NCBI GenBank assembly: GCA_027083015.1
Contig: JALWQS010000098.1
Coordinates: forward strand, 1 to 16,821
DNA from: Candidatus Woesearchaeota archaeon
GTDB taxonomy: Archaea > Nanobdellota > Nanobdellia > Woesearchaeales > UBA11576
DNA length: 16,821 nucleotides
Direction: 5' to 3'
A program made the position numbers and the translations under genes. Shown in pieces: positions 7,618 through 14,238 of the stretch (positions within the stretch are counted from its first letter, which is position 1; the number at the start of each line of letters is the position of its first letter). The notes beneath the pieces are model-generated. The model worked only from the letters and a program-made list of their open reading frames with translations, did no database searches and was not told where the DNA came from.

Positions 7618-7680
7618 TTTGATCGTATATTACATTTATCATATTGTATTATCATATCATCCGATGGTTGTCGAACATAA

Positions 7681-8391
7681 TCACTTCCTGCGTCCAGTCC
7701 TCCTAGCAGCAATCATACCCACCTTGCGTCCAGGCGGAGCGTTCCTTGGACAAGGCCTAGCCTTGGACTTCCTTGAAGAACGCTTGTTACCGAAAGGATG
7801 GTCAACAGCGTTCTGAGCCGAACCTGAAACATGAGGCCATAACTTGTTCTTAGCCTTCATCTTATAAAACTTAACACCCGCCTTCAAGAAAGGCTTCTCA
7901 GTACGCCCACCACCAGCAACACTACCGATAGCAGCACGACATTTAGGATGAAAAGTCTTCTTTTTCTTGGACGGAAGCTGAACAACAACAGAGTCACGCA
8001 ACTTAGTGACAACCTTAGCGAAAGTACCTGATGCGCGAACAAACTTTCCTCCATCACCAGGCTGGGATTCAATATTATATATCATAGCACCTTCAGGAAT
8101 CTCGTCAAGAGGCATAGTATTTCCGACCTCAACCTCTGCGCTTGGACCTGAATGAACAGTCTGACCAACACGAAGACCTTCAGGAGCTATAAGCAAACAC
8201 TTAGTACCATCATCATATCTCACCTTAGCAAGAGGTGCTGAATGTCCCTGACAATGAATAATATCGACGACAACCCCTTTGATATCAGACAAGGACTTAG
8301 CATGACGAGCTTCACCAGCATACCTGAAACTAGGGGACCTATAAGTAGGACCGCCTCTTCCACGTGCCTGTTGTATCAATCGTTTACCCAT
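7681..8391 (-). CDS. rpl2: 50S ribosomal protein uL2, altered peptidyl-transferase loop
   Basis: 236 residues, normal for archaea. It opens MGKRLIQQARGRGGPTYRSP and ends with RNAPPGRKVGMIAARRTGRR. The OB-fold and SH3-like RNA-binding domains include GAMIYNIESQPGDGGKFVRA. uL2 is essential for subunit association and peptidyl-transferase activity. The conserved histidine in the VDHP motif (H198) is kept. The bases that follow encode FGNKRSSR where the usual archaeal uL2 has FGGGRHQH, so the near-universal GGG is replaced by GNK, and the residue before NAVDHP is Gln rather than the usual Met. The gene starts 1 nt after the uL23 stop codon. Confidence 0.96.
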   Translation of the reverse strand: MGKRLIQQARGRGGPTYRSPSFRYAGEARHAKSLSDIKGVVVDIIHCQGHSAPLAKVRYDDGTKCLLIAPEGLRVGQTVHSGPSAEVEVGNTMPLDEIPEGAMIYNIESQPGDGGKFVRASGTFAKVVTKLRDSVVVQLPSKKKKTFHPKCRAAIGSVAGGGRTEKPFLKAGVKFYKMKAKNKLWPHVSGSAQNAVDHPFGNKRSSRKSKARPCPRNAPPGRKVGMIAARRTGRRK

Positions 8392-8392
8392 C

Positions 8393-8653
8393 TTACATCA
8401 AACCCAAATCTGTAGCGATATCAAGAGCCGGTGAATCAGCGCTCAACTTAACATAAGCATGCTTTTTCCCTTTGGAAGTCACTAACGTGTTGACCTTCTC
8501 AACCTTCACCTTAAATATCTTCTCGATCGCTTCCTTGATCTCAGACTTAGTAGCTTTCAAATCTACAGCAAAGACCAGCTTATTTTCCGCCTCCATGAGA
8601 CGGATCGACTTTTCCGTATTCAAAGGGTATTTTATGATCTTAGTCGCGTCCAT
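8393..8653 (-). CDS. rpl23: 50S ribosomal protein uL23
   Basis: 86 residues from the ATG at 8651-8653, the standard archaeal length. An in-frame TTG 30 nt upstream is unlikely. Family segments are MDATKIIKYPLNTEKSIRL, then LVFAVDLKATKSEIKEAIEK and FKVKVEKVNTLVTSKGKKHA with YVKLSADSPALDIA. uL23 sits at the tunnel exit and, with uL29, forms the docking site for SRP and other nascent-chain factors. It is 1 nt from uL2 and 75 nt downstream of uL4. Confidence 0.96.
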   Translation of the reverse strand: MDATKIIKYPLNTEKSIRLMEAENKLVFAVDLKATKSEIKEAIEKIFKVKVEKVNTLVTSKGKKHAYVKLSADSPALDIATDLGLM

Positions 8654-8728
8654 TTTCACACAAGTTTTCACATAATCTTTCAAACTTAATCATTTATCAA
8701 ACATCAATCACATTCATAACATACGTGT

Positions 8729-9748
8729 TCATGCCTCAGCAACCTCTGGTGCTGTTTCAGACGAAGATTCCGGCTCAGTCTCGGATGAGGACTCTGAAGT
8801 CCCTGTCTCTGCAGACTTATTAGCCGACCTCTTAGCTGCCAACTTTACAGCAGCTTCACGTTTCTTATCACGAGCTTCCTTATCCTTCACCTTCTTAGGA
8901 AACTCTTTCTTAACAGTCTCTTCCTTAGGAACAACAATCTTATCCGTAAACAGCAGCTCTTTAGCAAGACGATCAATAGCAGATTCGGTGAAAAGAGTCA
9001 AACGCCCAGGCACCGAACCCGGAGCCAATAGTTCTGCATTAAGATAAGACACTTTAACAACATCAACACCAGCAATATTCTGGGCTGACCTAAGGAGAGG
9101 ACAATCATCACCAACAACAAGAAGAGGACCTTTCTTCTTCCTGTACTTACGACCGCGTAACCGTGACCTACCAGCACGGAAGGTCGAGTTCTCACACCTC
9201 TCAAGCTCAGGCTTAAAACCAAGAGCAAGAAGAGCCTTCTCAACATCTCTGGTCTTAGAGAGAGACTCAAAATCATTACTGATTATGAAAGGGTAAGCAT
9301 CAGGCAGCTTATGACCTCTCTTCTCAACAAGATCCTTAAGCAAGGTAGCTGCAATAGCCGAACGGATAGCCTTCCTGCGCTCACGAATATTGATCTTCTT
9401 AGCCCAAATCTTAGAAGCCTTAGGAGGATGCGCCCTACGACCACCAACAGTACCAGGAGCAAAAGCACCAACCCAATTCAGACGAGTACCATTCCTGGAA
9501 AGAATCTTCCTAGGAACACGAGAAATACCATGACCATAACTTCCACGATACTTCCTTCTCCTACGAGAAAGCTCAGCACTGCATTTCTTACCAGCCATAG
9601 GATCAGAACCGTAAGGCTGACGGGAATTAGCCTGAACCACCTCAACAGCCCGTTTGATAAGATCATCACGAACGGGCTCACTGAATACTTCAGGCAAATC
9701 CACAGATCCTTTCTCATTATTTTTTGGGTCAAATATCTTTAGTTTCAT
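8729..9748 (-). CDS. rpl4: 50S ribosomal protein uL4 with low-complexity tail
   Basis: 339 residues. The archaeal/eukaryotic uL4 core covers about 1-270: VFSEPVRDDLIKRAVEVVQ, the tunnel-lining loop region with RRRRKYRGSYGHGISRVPRK and GGRRAHPPKA, and a C-terminal globular half with LLVVGDDCPLLRSAQNIAGV and a segment ending in FTESAIDRLAKELLF. uL4 helps shape the exit-tunnel constriction and is an early assembly protein. Residues from about 272 to the end are first Lys/Glu-rich and then Ser/Glu/Thr-rich, with a direct repeat of ESSSET units (319-324 and 327-332). Most archaeal uL4 proteins stop at about 250-270. It begins 14 nt after uL3. Confidence 0.96.
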   Translation of the reverse strand: MKLKIFDPKNNEKGSVDLPEVFSEPVRDDLIKRAVEVVQANSRQPYGSDPMAGKKCSAELSRRRRKYRGSYGHGISRVPRKILSRNGTRLNWVGAFAPGTVGGRRAHPPKASKIWAKKINIRERRKAIRSAIAATLLKDLVEKRGHKLPDAYPFIISNDFESLSKTRDVEKALLALGFKPELERCENSTFRAGRSRLRGRKYRKKKGPLLVVGDDCPLLRSAQNIAGVDVVKVSYLNAELLAPGSVPGRLTLFTESAIDRLAKELLFTDKIVVPKEETVKKEFPKKVKDKEARDKKREAAVKLAAKRSANKSAETGTSESSSETEPESSSETAPEVAEA

Positions 9749-9762
9749 CTTTCAACATAATC

Positions 9763-10743
9763 TTATCTTTTCTGCTTTGAAGCAGTAATTATTGTCTGGA
9801 CAGTAGGAGCAATCTCCTCTTTCCTCTTATCAGGACGGATAGCAAGATTCATCCTGATCAAACGTTTCTTAGGACCAGGAACAGAACCTTTCAACAAAAG
9901 ATACTGGTTCTTCACAAGACCATACCTGATAAAGCCGCCTTCGGGATTGACCTTTTCAGGATCATCACCGACGAGCAAAACCTGCTTGTTATAATCAACA
10001 CGATTATGAAAACCCATCTGACCAGCATGAGCTATCCTATACATGACATGACCTTGAGATATCCAACCGCCCAAAGAACCCGGACCACGCTTGGTCTTTT
10101 CAGCCTTTTGAGCACGAACCTTAATACCAAACCTCTTAACAGGACCCTGAAAGCCCTTGCCTTTGGTAACAGCATGAATATCTATGAACTGCCCTTCCTT
10201 AAGAACATCCTTGACAGATATCTCCTTGCCCAGATTCTCCTTAGCAAAAGCAAGCTTTTCCTCCAAAGAACCTCCAACAGCAAGCTCAAAGACATCAGGT
10301 TTTTTCTTACCTATACCAGTAAGCCTTGGCTGGGTCTGAACAAGAAGGACAATATCAACATAATCATCAACCTTAACAGAATCAAGAGTTTTAAGTTCTT
10401 TCTTAGGAACAGACAGCTTACGAGAAAGATCCTTAGAAGGCTTAGCCAATACATCAACCAAAGCCTCTTTACCCTGATAACCCTTCTTATAAAAACGAAC
10501 ACCAAAAATCCTTAGAGGAGGACATTCAATAACAGTAACAGGAATGGAAATATCCTCACCTTTAGTCATAGAATTCTTACCAGCATCAGTAGCGATAACA
10601 TGAGTCATACCAGCCTTATAACCAGCAAAACCAAGAACGCCCTGAGCAGAAGGATAAGTACGAACCCTGGGGTACATACGTTTAGCCCGCTTTCTAGGCC
10701 AAACCTGCATGCTTCCGTGCCTTGGATTGTGTGCTTTCGGCAT
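9763..10743 (-). CDS. rpl3: 50S ribosomal protein uL3, first gene of the operon
   Basis: 326 residues, close to the archaeal norm (about 330-340). It begins MPKAHNPRHGSMQVWPRKRA and includes LGFAGYKAGMTHVI, the core segment around VTKGKGFQGPVKRFGIKV, the long loop near GSLGGWISQGHVMYRIAHAG with GQMGFHNRVDYNKQ, and KGSVPGPKKRLIRMN near the end. uL3 is one of the first proteins to bind 23S rRNA and reaches the peptidyl-transferase centre. It is the promoter-proximal gene of the archaeal S10-type operon. Upstream lies a 345-nt region with two candidate promoters and several hairpins. No extra tail is present. Confidence 0.97.
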   Translation of the reverse strand: MPKAHNPRHGSMQVWPRKRAKRMYPRVRTYPSAQGVLGFAGYKAGMTHVIATDAGKNSMTKGEDISIPVTVIECPPLRIFGVRFYKKGYQGKEALVDVLAKPSKDLSRKLSVPKKELKTLDSVKVDDYVDIVLLVQTQPRLTGIGKKKPDVFELAVGGSLEEKLAFAKENLGKEISVKDVLKEGQFIDIHAVTKGKGFQGPVKRFGIKVRAQKAEKTKRGPGSLGGWISQGHVMYRIAHAGQMGFHNRVDYNKQVLLVGDDPEKVNPEGGFIRYGLVKNQYLLLKGSVPGPKKRLIRMNLAIRPDKRKEEIAPTVQTIITASKQKR

Positions 10744-10782
10744 TTTAAACCTTTATCTCAAACAGTTCTAAGAGCCCAAAAA

Positions 10783-10793
10783 TAAGATATACG
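10783..10793 (-). promoter_or_regulatory. Proximal TATA-like element upstream of uL3
   Basis: The minus strand reads TATATCTTAT about 40-50 nt before the uL3 start codon. Initiation some 25 nt further on would leave a leader of about 20 nt. The match to the archaeal TATA consensus is weaker than the distal site at 10980-10987. It may be a second promoter or simply AT-rich leader. Confidence 0.4.
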
Positions 10794-10802
10794 CCCAATT
10801 AA

Positions 10803-10822
10803 TTCTTATAATCCAATAAGAA
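10803..10822 (-). repeat. Inverted repeat, 7-bp stem, 6-nt loop
   Basis: The minus strand reads TTCTTAT, a six-base loop TGGATT, and ATAAGAA: a perfect 7-bp stem. It lies just before the proximal TATA-like element of uL3. The stem is AT-rich and weak as RNA. It may be part of the operon leader or a DNA site; its role is unknown. Confidence 0.4.
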
Positions 10823-10875
10823 CCTATTGATGGGGTTTTTTCTCAGAAACAGAATTGATATAATACAAATCCGTA

Positions 10876-10895
10876 CTGAAAAAACTCCTTTTCAG
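10876..10895 (-). repeat. Inverted repeat, 7-bp stem, 6-nt loop
   Basis: The minus strand reads CTGAAAA, six bases GGAGTT, then TTTTCAG, giving a perfect 7-bp stem. If transcribed from the distal promoter, its loop would expose GGAG. It is the middle one of three hairpins between the distal promoter and uL3. Function is not known. Confidence 0.45.
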
Positions 10896-10914
10896 GCTCG
10901 TTTGTGCTTATGAT

Positions 10915-10945
10915 GCGTTAAAACATGTAATTTGGGTTTTAACGC
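10915..10945 (-). repeat. Perfect 10-bp inverted repeat in the uL3 leader
   Basis: Arms GCGTTAAAAC (10915-10924) and GTTTTAACGC (10936-10945) are exact reverse complements around an 11-nt centre. The repeat lies 35-70 bases downstream of the strong TATA box, so it would sit close to the 5' end of the operon transcript and fold into a stable stem-loop. Alternatively it could be a dyad operator for a DNA-binding protein. Its symmetry and position make chance less likely, but no family is recognised. Confidence 0.55.
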
Positions 10946-10979
10946 CTTAATTCAACTTAATCCGTCAAACTTCTGGGAG

Positions 10980-10995
10980 TATATAAAGGTTTTGA
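10980..10995 (-). promoter_or_regulatory. Strong archaeal promoter (BRE + TATA), probable main promoter of the ribosomal operon
   Basis: On the minus strand a purine-rich BRE-like CAAAAC precedes TTTATATA (10987 to 10980), close to the ideal archaeal promoter. Initiation about 25 nt downstream would fall near 10957, giving the uL3 operon a leader of about 215 nt that includes the hairpins at 10915-10945, 10876-10895 and 10803-10822. The TATA core is nearly symmetrical, so plus-strand firing cannot be excluded, but no plus-strand gene follows. Confidence 0.65.
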
Positions 10996-11088
10996 AAGAG
11001 GAAAATTATGAGGTATCAAAGGTTAAGGAGTTTATAGGAGTTTAATAGTGGAATTATATTAAGTGAATCGAGGTTTTGAAACCCCTCT

Positions 11089-12753
11089 TCAATCAGAAGT
11101 CTCGGGGTTATTCGAAGTTTTTGAAACACCGGGATCAACAGCATACTCAGGATTTCCGGCCACGACAACATCCTTCTCAACAGTCTTGTCAAGACCTTCC
11201 TTAACCCTAACAGAGCGCCGGAACTCCTGTTTCTGAGCAAAACGAGCCTTCTTGATAGCATAAAGAGCAGGATTCTTGACGTACCGACAAAGATTGTCGG
11301 GGTTACAAACATGAAAATCATGATAATAAGCTTTATTATCACAATTAGGAGGAAAAACGCGCTTCTTATGAGTCTTCCAATGACGAAGCTGACCAAGAAG
11401 ATAAACCTCCCGCAAAGGTTCAGGATTACGCTTATTCCAGTCGCGAAGAAAAGACTCCATCTCCCCATAGTTCCAGCCAACACTGGAAAGGAAATTGATA
11501 AGAACAAACAAAGCACGTTTCTTACCATCAGCAAGACCCTTCAAGATAGCCTGGATACAAGGAGGAAAAAACTTTTCAGGAATAGCAGTAGTGACGTCCT
11601 CAAACTCTTTAGGCTTAAAATCCTTAGAGTACTGAAAAACACTCTCCTTTTCCGACTTCTTCAATTCCTGTCTGGCAGAAAACTCTAAAGAAGCAGAAAG
11701 AAGATGAACGCCCTCTTCAGGATCAGCATTCTGCCGCTCCAAGAAAGGAATATCAAAACGAACATTCCCGATCTTAGCCTGAGACTTATCAAAAGACATT
11801 ATCGAATCAAGAGGTAAAGGAACAGAAACAAGACCAGACTTCTCATGATAACTATAAGGAGCCCTATACAAATGACGAGGCGCTATAAGAACAGTATCCA
11901 CCTCTACAATAGAAAGAGGATCAAAGGTCTTAACGATATGAGGATTAGCACAACACTTCTCAGAACGATCAAGAACCGAACGCTCCATAAGAACGCCGCA
12001 AGTCGGACACTTCTTATAATCCAAAGGCTGATCAGGAGAGATGTTCAGACCACAAACAGGACAGGTGAAAAGAACCTTCTTCTCAGAAGCCTTAAATTCA
12101 GCACCACAAGAAGAACAAAAAGAATGCAGAAGCTCATCAGCATCCTTACCAGTGATAGACTGAATATCCTCAAAAGGATAAGAAAAATCACCAAAAAAAA
12201 CAACATCATCCTCGACCCTTATAAGATTATCAGAGATGTAATGAAGAAGATACTGAGCAATCTTTCTGGGACCCTCAGGGAACAAGGTACGAGTCTCAAT
12301 ACCATTGATCATAGAAGGAAAAGCCTCAAAAGGAACGCCGATATGAAAACCCTTATTACCGGAAAACTTAACGCTTATAGAACGGACACCATTGGCCTTC
12401 AATGACTGGACAAACAGATGAGCTACAATCTTAGCAAACTCCCAATAAGGACAATCAATATCAAGGACAAGATCCCAACCGATACGAAGATCATCAAGCT
12501 GCTTACGAGGCATGCCAGTCTCTATCTGAAGAGGATCAGACCAAGTCTCTTCAGAGATATGAAAACTGGTAACACCATTCTTCACAAGCTCAAAAACATC
12601 TGCAGGATAAACAAGAACATCAGGTCTCCGAGCATAGCCCTTACCGCCAAAAGAACCGACAGCCTCCTTATTCTCAGAAGCAAGAACTATCTTCTTCTGC
12701 ACATCTAAACGCTTATAGTGCTTCAAAACATTAGAGAGCATAACAACATCCAT
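11089..12753 (-). CDS. Fused DNA primase: PriS-type catalytic core joined to PriL iron-sulfur domain
   Basis: 554 residues from the ATG at 12751-12753. The frame extends upstream to a TTG, but those hydrophobic 23 residues are encoded over the promoter. The catalytic core has three motifs of archaeo-eukaryotic primases: D98-I-D100; S131-GNKGF-H137; and D286-T...RHLYRAPYSYHEKSGL (about 286-308). Between motifs II and III lies a cysteine-rich insert (pairs C213/C216, C231/C234, C249/C252, and C267-C268), probably two zinc ribbons. The C-terminal part has the PriL 4Fe-4S pattern PPC399, PPNC471, C483-NPDNLC489 and KNPALYA. No PriL N-terminal helical domain is visible. Such PriS-PriL single-chain enzymes are known from Nanoarchaeum equitans. 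It would make RNA/DNA primers for replication without a separate large subunit. Confidence 0.92.
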   Translation of the reverse strand: MDVVMLSNVLKHYKRLDVQKKIVLASENKEAVGSFGGKGYARRPDVLVYPADVFELVKNGVTSFHISEETWSDPLQIETGMPRKQLDDLRIGWDLVLDIDCPYWEFAKIVAHLFVQSLKANGVRSISVKFSGNKGFHIGVPFEAFPSMINGIETRTLFPEGPRKIAQYLLHYISDNLIRVEDDVVFFGDFSYPFEDIQSITGKDADELLHSFCSSCGAEFKASEKKVLFTCPVCGLNISPDQPLDYKKCPTCGVLMERSVLDRSEKCCANPHIVKTFDPLSIVEVDTVLIAPRHLYRAPYSYHEKSGLVSVPLPLDSIMSFDKSQAKIGNVRFDIPFLERQNADPEEGVHLLSASLEFSARQELKKSEKESVFQYSKDFKPKEFEDVTTAIPEKFFPPCIQAILKGLADGKKRALFVLINFLSSVGWNYGEMESFLRDWNKRNPEPLREVYLLGQLRHWKTHKKRVFPPNCDNKAYYHDFHVCNPDNLCRYVKNPALYAIKKARFAQKQEFRRSVRVKEGLDKTVEKDVVVAGNPEYAVDPGVSKTSNNPETSD

Positions 12754-12793
12754 ACACAAAGGTAATAGAAGAGGATTTATTAAGTTGCTGATT

Positions 12794-12803
12794 AAGTATA
12801 AAA
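12794..12803 (-). promoter_or_regulatory. TATA box for the primase gene
   Basis: The minus strand reads TTTTATACTT about 45 nt before the primase ATG. Initiation about 25 nt downstream would give a leader of roughly 20 nt. This also argues against the upstream TTG start, which would place the promoter inside the coding sequence. Confidence 0.55.
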
Positions 12804-12847
12804 GAAACAAAAGACTAAGCAAAAAACAAGAGCAAAACGCTCAAAAG

Positions 12848-12855
12848 TTTTAAAC
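12848..12855 (+). promoter_or_regulatory. Candidate TATA element for the Toprim gene
   Basis: TTTTAAAC lies about 50 nt before the Toprim start codon, preceded by a purine-rich stretch. The spacing fits a leader of about 27 nt. The match is moderate. The 150-bp interval 12754-12903 therefore holds two divergent promoters. Confidence 0.4.
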
Positions 12856-12903
12856 AAGAAATCAATAATTGAAGAATAGGGAAGGAAGTGGCTAAAATAG
12901 AAA

Positions 12904-13275
12904 ATGGAAGATAAGAAAAAACTACAAGCATGGATAGAAAGGATAAGAAAAACAGAAGAATACGTGATTGTAGAAGGAAAAAATGACAAAGAATCACTTA
13001 TCAGGCTAGGTCTTGAGAAAGAAAGAGTGATCACTTTCGGCATGCCAGCCTACAAACTGGCAGAACTAATAGCAGGAAAAAAAGCAAAAAAAGTAATTAT
13101 ACTAACAGATCTTGATAAAGAAGGAAAAAAGATATACGCCAAACTGAAAGAAAATCTGAACAGGTTAGGAATCCAAGAGGACAGGTACTTCAGAGAAACA
13201 TTATCCAAAGAGTCAAGATTAAGCCATATAGAAGGAGCATACAACTACTTCAGAAGATTAGGACTTTCAGAATGA
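12904..13275 (+). CDS. Small Toprim-domain protein (UPF0292-like / small primase-like)
   Basis: 123 residues forming little more than one Toprim domain. The motif glutamate is in VIVEGKND (E24), and the DxD motif is TDLDKEG (D69, D71), the two metal-binding sites shared by topoisomerases, DnaG primases and RNase M5-type nucleases. The size and sequence fit the archaeal group of small stand-alone Toprim proteins (UPF0292), whose biochemical role is not established. RNase M5-like nuclease activity on RNA is one possibility. It is transcribed divergently from the fused primase with 150 bp between, so the two may share regulation. The start is the ATG at 12904. No membrane segment or signal peptide is seen. 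Confidence 0.85.
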   Translation: MEDKKKLQAWIERIRKTEEYVIVEGKNDKESLIRLGLEKERVITFGMPAYKLAELIAGKKAKKVIILTDLDKEGKKIYAKLKENLNRLGIQEDRYFRETLSKESRLSHIEGAYNYFRRLGLSE

Positions 13276-13342
13276 AAAAAGAAGAACAAAAGAAGGTGAG
13301 AGAAGAAGAAAAAAAGAAAAAGACAAAAAAAATTTCACAAGA

Positions 13343-13350
13343 CTTATAAA
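13343..13350 (+). promoter_or_regulatory. TATA box for htpX
   Basis: CTTATAAA lies about 40 nt before the htpX start codon. Initiation about 25 nt downstream would give a short leader that still includes the ribosome binding site, so htpX can be transcribed independently of the Toprim gene. Confidence 0.55.
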
Positions 13351-13375
13351 GCATCCTAACAAAGAAACATTTGTC

Positions 13376-13382
13376 GGGGTGA
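13376..13382 (+). promoter_or_regulatory. Shine-Dalgarno site for htpX
   Basis: GGGGTGA followed by AAAA and the ATG at 13387. This matches the archaeal GGTGA consensus and fixes the htpX start. Confidence 0.75.
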
Positions 13383-13386
13383 AAAA

Positions 13387-14238
13387 ATGATAATCAACCA
13401 GATAAAAACAGTCCTATTATTAGGGGTGCTTACAGGACTGATGCTGCTCGCAGGACAACTAATAGGAGGACAGATAGGACTTGCTATAGGACTGGCCATA
13501 GCGCTAATCATGAACTTCGGAAGCTATTTCTTCTCACATAAGATAGTGCTCATGATGTACAGAGCAAAACCCGCAAGTAAAAAAGACTATCCAGAACTGA
13601 ATAAGATAGTAGCAGAAGTAGCACACAAAGCAGGAATACCAAAACCAAAAGTATACATCATACCGACAGAAAATCCCAACGCATTCGCTACAGGAAGAAA
13701 CCCTAAACATGGCGTAGTAGCATGCACAAAGGGAATACTTCACCTCTTGAGCAAAGAAGAACTAAAAGGAGTAATAGCACACGAGATGTCACACATAAAA
13801 AACAGGGACATACTTATACAAACAATAGCATCGACGATAGCAGGAGTGATAAGCTATATAGCGATGATAGCAAGATGGGGAGCTATATTCGGAGGCTTCG
13901 GAGGAGACAGAGACGGAGAAAACGTATTCAGCCTATTAGCCCTGGCCATACTTACACCAATAATCGCACTGATAATACAGCTAGCAATATCAAGGAGCAG
14001 AGAATATCTGGCAGATGAGACAGGTGCAAAGATAATAAAAAACCCAAAAGCACTGGCAAGCGCATTAGAAAAACTGGAAACAGGAACGAGGTACAATCCG
14101 CTAAGGTTCGGAAATAAAACAACAAGCAGCCTATTCATCGCCAACCCTTTCCGAACAACAGGACTGACGGCACTATTCTCAACACATCCGCCAATGAAAG
14201 AAAGGATAAGAAGGCTCAACAATATGCGGATAAACTAA
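13387..14238 (+). CDS. htpX: HtpX-type M48 membrane zinc metalloprotease
   Basis: 283 residues, typical of HtpX. There are two N-terminal membrane segments (about 8-24 and 29-49), then a soluble part carrying IIPTENPNAFATGRNPKHG. The zinc motif H132-E-M-S-H136 follows, and a third ligand glutamate lies in SRSREYLADETGA (E206). Two further hydrophobic stretches lie at about 142-162 and 182-202. The C-terminus has LFSTHPPMKERIRRL, conserved in the family. HtpX degrades misfolded or surplus membrane proteins with the active site facing the cytoplasm. The GGGGTGA site supports the start. Codons strongly prefer A in the third position, unlike the minus-strand genes. It converges on the Hef gene 52 nt downstream. 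Confidence 0.95.
   Translation: MIINQIKTVLLLGVLTGLMLLAGQLIGGQIGLAIGLAIALIMNFGSYFFSHKIVLMMYRAKPASKKDYPELNKIVAEVAHKAGIPKPKVYIIPTENPNAFATGRNPKHGVVACTKGILHLLSKEELKGVIAHEMSHIKNRDILIQTIASTIAGVISYIAMIARWGAIFGGFGGDRDGENVFSLLALAILTPIIALIIQLAISRSREYLADETGAKIIKNPKALASALEKLETGTRYNPLRFGNKTTSSLFIANPFRTTGLTALFSTHPPMKERIRRLNNMRIN

Larger units (their letters stand above)
10744..11088. other. Non-coding region between primase and the ribosomal operon
   Basis: 345 nt without a credible coding frame on either strand. It contains the promoter elements and three inverted repeats listed separately. It also has an 11-bp direct repeat, AGGTTTTGAAA, at 10987-10997 and 11071-11081, and two adjacent AGGAGTTTA units (11026-11034 and 11036-11044). 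On the minus strand the pyrimidine-rich stretch around 10996-11006, just after the primase gene, could help end primase transcripts. No tRNA or known small-RNA motif was recognised. Confidence 0.6.

Noticed and set aside
7618..7680. AT-rich 63-nt gap between uL2 and uS19 as an internal promoter
   Set aside because: Several TATA-like words occur, but none has a clear BRE and suitable spacing; it may just be a loose intergenic stretch.
10905..10930. ATGATGC on the plus strand as a possible C box of a C/D small RNA
   Set aside because: No properly spaced D, C' and D' boxes or terminal stem were found around it.
12754..12822. Hydrophobic 23-residue N-terminal extension of the primase resembling a signal peptide
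   Set aside because: It begins with TTG, overlaps a good TATA box, and primases are cytoplasmic. It is more likely translated promoter DNA than a real leader peptide.
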